A stretch of DNA of 8,672 nt, from the NCBI GenBank assembly GCA_034678345.1, contig JAXDBZ010000145.1:1-8672 (forward strand), given 5' to 3'. The notes beneath the pieces were generated by a model. It made no database searches, had not been told where the DNA came from, and saw nothing but the letters and a program-made list of their open reading frames with translations. Positions 5,520 through 8,672 of this stretch are shown here, in pieces. A program made the position numbers and the translations under genes. Position 1 is the stretch's first letter. The number at the start of each line of letters is the position of its first letter. This DNA is from JANXPZ01 sp034678345 (GTDB lineage: Bacteria; Eisenbacteria; RBG-16-71-46).

Positions 5520-6668
5520 CTAGACCACGCTCTTCGCCAGCAGCCTCGCCCTGTCGGTCCTCTCCCACGTGAACGAGGGCTCGGTGCGGCCGAAGTGGCC
5601 GTAGGCGGCGGTGAGCCGGTAGATGGGCCGGCGCAGCCTCAGGTTCTTGATGAGCCCCGCGGGCGACAGGTCGAAGTGCTTGTGCACGAGGCTCGTCAGC
5701 TTCTGGTCGCTCACCTTCCCGGTGCCCTTCGAGTCCACCATGATGCTGACCGGCTCGGGCACGCCGATGGCGTAGGCCACCTGCACCTCGGCGCGGTCGC
5801 ACAAGCCGCTGGCCACGAGGTTCTTGGCCACGTAGCGCGCGCCGTAGGCCGCCGAGCGGTCCACCTTGCTGGGGTCCTTGCCCGAGAGCGCGCCGCCGCC
5901 GTGGCTGCCGACGCCGCCGTAGGTGTCCACGATGATCTTGCGTCCGGTCAGCCCGGTGTCGGCCATCGGGCCGCCCTTGATGAACGAGCCGGTCGGGTTG
6001 ATGTAGAACTTCGGCTTGCGGTCGCGCTTGAGCAGCCGCTTGGGCAGCACCGGCATCACCACCTTCTCGATGATGTCGCGCTCGATCGTGGCGTGCTTGA
6101 CGCTGGCGGCGTGCTGGCTCGAGACGACCACGGTGTCCACCCGCAGCGGCTTGCCGTCCTCGTACTCGATGGTCACCTGCGACTTCCCGTCCGGGCGCAG
6201 GTAGGGGATGGTGCCGTTGCGCCGCACCACGGCCAGCCGGCGGGTGATGGCGTGCGCCAGCATGATCGGCAGCGGCATCAGCTGCGGCGTCTCGCGGCAG
6301 GCGAAGCCGAACATGAGGCCCTGGTCGCCCGCGCCGCCCTTGTCCACGCCCATGGCGATGTCGGGCGACTGGTCGTCGATGGCGGTGATCACCGCGCAGG
6401 TGTGGCTGTCGAAGCCGAATTCGGCGCTGTCGTAGCCGATCTCGCCGATGACGCGGCGCACCAGCTCAGGGATCTCGACGTAGCCGTGGCTGGTGATCTC
6501 CCCGGCGACGAAGGCCAGCCCGGTCGTCACCAGGACCTCGCAGGCGACGCGGCTGCGCGGGTCCTGGGCGATGAGGGCGTCGAGCACCGAGTCCGAGATC
6601 TGGTCGGCGATCTTGTCGGGGTGGCCTTCGGTGACGGATTCGGAGGTGAAGAGGTGACGGGCTGCCAT
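5520..6668 (-). CDS. metK: S-adenosylmethionine synthetase (methionine adenosyltransferase)
   Basis: A 382-residue cytoplasmic enzyme that makes S-adenosylmethionine from ATP and methionine, normally as a tetramer with Mg and K ions. The length matches bacterial MetK (about 380-400). TEGHPDK (13-19) near the N-terminus carries the active-site His and Asp. Signature one is GAGDQGLMFG (112-121). Signature two, usually GGGAFSxKD, reads GGGALSGKD here (257-265), with Leu261 replacing the usual Phe; the codon is CTC rather than TTC. FYINPTGSF (221-229) and DRSAAYGARYVAKN (270-283) are canonical. The ATG at 6668 gives the standard N-terminus; the Shine-Dalgarno is modest (GGAG within 6674-6677). 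It follows the nucleotidyltransferase gene by 74 bp and has a hairpin on either side. I see no SAM riboswitch upstream and no ahcY or other methyl-cycle gene beside it. Confidence 0.98.
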   Translation of the reverse strand: MAARHLFTSESVTEGHPDKIADQISDSVLDALIAQDPRSRVACEVLVTTGLAFVAGEITSHGYVEIPELVRRVIGEIGYDSAEFGFDSHTCAVITAIDDQSPDIAMGVDKGGAGDQGLMFGFACRETPQLMPLPIMLAHAITRRLAVVRRNGTIPYLRPDGKSQVTIEYEDGKPLRVDTVVVSSQHAASVKHATIERDIIEKVVMPVLPKRLLKRDRKPKFYINPTGSFIKGGPMADTGLTGRKIIVDTYGGVGSHGGGALSGKDPSKVDRSAAYGARYVAKNLVASGLCDRAEVQVAYAIGVPEPVSIMVDSKGTGKVSDQKLTSLVHKHFDLSPAGLIKNLRLRRPIYRLTAAYGHFGRTEPSFTWERTDRARLLAKSVV

Positions 6669-6708
6669 GGGCTCTCCGGACGGTTGCGGGTCGGCGTTCG
6701 TTCGTGCG

Positions 6709-6733
6709 GGCCGGGGCCACCGGGCGCCCGGCC
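6709..6733 (-). terminator. GC-rich hairpin between nucleotidyltransferase and metK
   Basis: GGCCGGG (6709-6715) pairs with CCCGGCC (6727-6733) around an 11-nt loop. An overlapping perfect 12-bp palindrome, CCGGGCGCCCGG (6720-6731), gives a competing fold. It starts 9 nt after the nucleotidyltransferase stop, in the right place to terminate or attenuate before metK, but no U-tract follows. The rest of this 74-bp gap holds nothing else I can name beyond the weak metK RBS. Confidence 0.4.
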
Positions 6734-6742
6734 GTTCATGTA

Positions 6743-7735
6743 CTACGTGAAGTCCACTTCGCTCGAGTCGCCCACGTTCACGCGGCGGTAGCCGCCGCGG
6801 ACCACGGCGTTCTCCCCCACCACGGAGCTCTCGAGCATGATGTCCTCGATGACGGCGTTCTCGTTGACGATGCAATCGCGCAGCACGGCGTTGCGCAGCC
6901 GCGCGCCGGACGCGACCGAGACGTGGGGCCCGAGGATGCAGTCCTCGATCACCGCGCCCGGCACCACGCACACCGGGCCGTGCACGATCGAGCCGGGGAT
7001 GACGGGGGCGCCGTCGTGCTTGCCGAGGAGCACGCGGTTGGTCTCGAGCAGCGTCTCGGTCTGCCCGCAGTCGTACCAGCCCGCCACCGGGAAGGTGGTG
7101 ATGACCTCGCCCTGCGCCACCAGCATCTGCATGGCGTCGGTGAGCTGGAACTCGCCCTTGGTGCGGATGCCGCGGCGCTGCAGCTCGGCGAGCGCCGCGA
7201 ACAGCGGCCGGCCGCGGTGGAAGTAGTAGATGCCGGTGATCGCCAGGTTCGAGGCCGGGTGCTCGGGCTTCTCCACCATGCGGATCACGCGGCCGTCGGG
7301 CCCGGTCTCGACCACGCCGAAGCGGCGCGGGTCCTCGACCGCCTTGACGCCGATGCTGTTCACGCCGCCGGCCAGCACGCCGGCGAGGTCGGCGTCGAAG
7401 ATGGTGTCGCCGGTGATGACCAGCAGCCGCCCGTCCCCGGCGTAGGGCTCGGCCAGCGACACGGCGTGCCCCAGGCCCAGCCGGTCGGGCTGCTCGACGT
7501 AGGCCGCCTCGAGGTCACGGTGGTGCGTGCCGACGTACTCGCGCACCTGGTCGCCCATGTGCCCCACGATCAGCACGGCGCGCCCGATGCCGAGCCGGGG
7601 CAGCTCGTCGAGGATGTGGGCGAGGATGGGCTTGCCCGCTACGTGCAGCAGCACCTTGGGCTGCGTGTGGGTGTGCGGTCGCAGGCGCGTGCCCGCGCCC
7701 GCCACCGGGATGACCGCGAGGATGTCGGAACTCAT
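6743..7735 (-). CDS. Sugar-phosphate nucleotidyltransferase with hexapeptide beta-helix
   Basis: A 330-residue enzyme that should transfer a nucleotidyl group to a sugar 1-phosphate, giving an NDP-sugar and pyrophosphate. The N-terminal NTP-transferase domain (about 1-240) opens with PVAGAGTRLRPHTHTQPK (10-27), the nucleotide-binding loop. It also has TGDTIFD (108-114), with D110 a likely Mg ligand, VEKPEHP (154-160) and GWYDCGQTETL (219-229). Residues about 245-325 carry repeated hydrophobic-x-x-G/A hexapeptides typical of a left-handed beta-helix. This layout matches long-type glucose-1-phosphate thymidylyl- or uridylyltransferases and archaeal-style GlmU-like proteins. The sugar and nucleotide cannot be fixed from sequence alone, and the helix is too short to assign an acetyltransferase activity. 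The ATG at 7735 has GGAAGGG (7745-7751) 9 nt upstream. It overlaps the stop of the upstream isomerase gene as ATGA, so the two are probably translationally coupled in nucleotide-sugar synthesis. Confidence 0.9.
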   Translation of the reverse strand: MSSDILAVIPVAGAGTRLRPHTHTQPKVLLHVAGKPILAHILDELPRLGIGRAVLIVGHMGDQVREYVGTHHRDLEAAYVEQPDRLGLGHAVSLAEPYAGDGRLLVITGDTIFDADLAGVLAGGVNSIGVKAVEDPRRFGVVETGPDGRVIRMVEKPEHPASNLAITGIYYFHRGRPLFAALAELQRRGIRTKGEFQLTDAMQMLVAQGEVITTFPVAGWYDCGQTETLLETNRVLLGKHDGAPVIPGSIVHGPVCVVPGAVIEDCILGPHVSVASGARLRNAVLRDCIVNENAVIEDIMLESSVVGENAVVRGGYRRVNVGDSSEVDFT

Positions 7736-8672
7736 GCCGGGGATCCCTTCCGGCTCGCCAGCCGCCGCTTGAACTCGTCGATGCTGGGGATGGGCGTCGG
7801 GTCCGCCCCCGCCAGCAGCGCCAGGTACAGGCTCAGGTAGTCGCCGAACTGCACCGCCGAGGCCAGCCGGACCAGCCGCGGCCCGGCCGGCGCCTCCCAC
7901 TCGTGCACCGTGGCGCCCTGGCGCCGCGCGTACTCGCCCGTGAGCCCGAGCCGGGTGCGGATCTCCGGCGCGTCCTCCGGGTCGTGCAGCACGACCACCG
8001 CGATGCCGCGATGCAGGGCCCCGGGCCGCTCCCAGCCGACGATCTCGTTGTGATCGAGCTCGGGGACCACCGCCGAGTGGGCGAGCAGCTTAGCATTTTC
8101 GTGCAGCTGCTGCCGCCAGCGCAGCGCCGCCGGCTCGAGCGGACCGGCGCCGGCGTAGAGCAGGACGAGCCGCCCGTCCAGCCCGCGCGCCAGGCGCTTG
8201 GCCGCGTTGCGCTCCTCGGGCGCGTCGGGGCCCAACTCGGCCGCCCACGCCGCCAGCCGCGCCGCCGCCTCGCGCCACGCCGGCGCCGGATCGTCCGTCC
8301 AGCCCAGCGTGTGCAGCAGGCCGGTGAGCGCCACCCAGTTGGCGAACAGCGCCGCCCGCGGCGGCGAGCCGGGCGGTAGCGGGTGCACGAACACGCCATC
8401 GCGCGCGCACCGCCGCCCCAGCGTGCCGCCGGTCGAGAGCGCCACCCGCATCGCCCCGCGCGCGCCAGCCTCCTCGTACAGCGCCAGCGTCTCCTCGGTC
8501 TCGCCCGAGTAGGACGACAGCACGGTCAGCGCGTCCGGCCCGATCCAGCCGGGCCAGCGGTAGCCGCGCACCACCTCGAGCGGCCGCGGCAGGTGGTATT
8601 CGAACAGCCCCCGCTTCAGGTCGGCGGCGATGGCCGAGCCGCCCATGCCGCCGACGGCCAGCCGCGCCGGCG
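7732..8672 (-). CDS. Bifunctional phosphoglucose/phosphomannose isomerase (5' end outside window)
   Basis: The C-terminal 312 or so residues of a SIS-domain sugar isomerase of the bifunctional phosphoglucose/phosphomannose isomerase type, which interconverts fructose 6-phosphate with glucose or mannose 6-phosphate. The frame is open through the window edge. It reads LAVGGMGGSAIAADL over the methionine at 8646, which is the conserved N-terminal GMGGSxI motif, so that Met is internal and perhaps 20-40 residues are missing. Counting from that Met, SSYSGETEET (44-53) binds the sugar phosphate. E183 in QLHENAK and H199 in LDHNEIVGW are the expected catalytic pair; their 16-residue spacing matches the Glu203/His219 pair I recall for the Pyrobaculum enzyme. 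The C-terminal PTPIPSIDEFKRRL (283-296) is also typical. The stop overlaps the nucleotidyltransferase start (ATGA). Together they suggest hexose-phosphate supply to a nucleotide-sugar pathway. Confidence 0.92.
   Translation of the reverse strand, partial: PARLAVGGMGGSAIAADLKRGLFEYHLPRPLEVVRGYRWPGWIGPDALTVLSSYSGETEETLALYEEAGARGAMRVALSTGGTLGRRCARDGVFVHPLPPGSPPRAALFANWVALTGLLHTLGWTDDPAPAWREAAARLAAWAAELGPDAPEERNAAKRLARGLDGRLVLLYAGAGPLEPAALRWRQQLHENAKLLAHSAVVPELDHNEIVGWERPGALHRGIAVVVLHDPEDAPEIRTRLGLTGEYARRQGATVHEWEAPAGPRLVRLASAVQFGDYLSLYLALLAGADPTPIPSIDEFKRRLASRKGSPA

Noticed and set aside
6695..6704. Tandem TTCG units (GTTCGTTCG) as a repeat element
   Set aside because: There are only two units in a GC-rich spacer, which is too short to distinguish from chance.
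6669..6742. SAM riboswitch upstream of metK
   Set aside because: The gap is only 74 bp and contains GC hairpins but no arrangement resembling a SAM-I, SAM-II or SAM-IV aptamer; it also lacks the length needed for SAM-I with an expression platform.
4377..6791. An 804-codon plus-strand open frame antisense to the fusion gene and metK
   Set aside because: It has low-complexity composition and no recognisable domain, and it lies opposite metK and the nitroreductase-GNAT gene, whose minus-strand frames carry clear family motifs.
66..8672. A defence island, toxin-antitoxin, CRISPR or mobile system
   Set aside because: I looked for transposases, integrases, phage genes, spaced direct repeats and small paired genes; none is present. 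All six genes belong to recognisable metabolic, protease or housekeeping families.

Overview
This is a very GC-rich window (roughly 70% by eye) with tightly packed genes. It holds six protein-coding genes, five on the minus strand and one on the plus strand, and no RNA gene, CRISPR array, mobile element or prophage that I can see. Two adjacent exported M16 (insulinase-type) peptidase subunits with clear Sec signal peptides point to a diderm bacterium. High GC, this M16 pair and a bifunctional phosphoglucose/phosphomannose isomerase would fit an uncultured deltaproteobacterial, Gemmatimonadota or Eisenbacteria-like lineage. That placement is inference; nothing here fixes the taxon.

Layout. (1) 66-3805, minus: a two-gene operon encoding a catalytic M16 zinc peptidase (HxxEH present, 2213-3805) followed after 2 nt by a catalytically dead M16 partner with a C-terminal extension (66-2210). 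(2) 3806-3961: a 156-bp divergent intergenic region with three short perfect inverted repeats, one overlapping a possible extended -10. (3) 3962-4435, plus: a small DinB/YfiT-type four-helix protein. (4) 4428-4459: a palindrome between convergent genes whose two arms contain the two stop codons. (5) 4452-5450, minus: a nitroreductase fused in one frame to a GNAT acetyltransferase, the most unusual gene in the window. (6) 5520-6668, minus: metK, S-adenosylmethionine synthetase. (7) 6743-7735, minus: a sugar-phosphate nucleotidyltransferase with a C-terminal hexapeptide beta-helix. (8) 7732-8672, minus: a phosphoglucose/phosphomannose isomerase whose N-terminus lies beyond the window edge, overlapping the previous gene by ATGA.

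How the genes work together. The isomerase and nucleotidyltransferase form a translationally coupled pair for making hexose phosphates and then nucleotide sugars for envelope polysaccharide; the mutase step between them is not in the window. metK is a housekeeping gene downstream of them, bounded on both sides by GC hairpins without U-tracts. The M16 pair should form a periplasmic heterodimer in which only one subunit carries zinc. I found no clear defence, toxin or mobile system. The points most worth following up are the nitroreductase-GNAT fusion (with a possible internal start for the GNAT half), the domain architecture of the M16 pair, the stop-codon-containing palindrome, and a substitution in a MetK signature motif.
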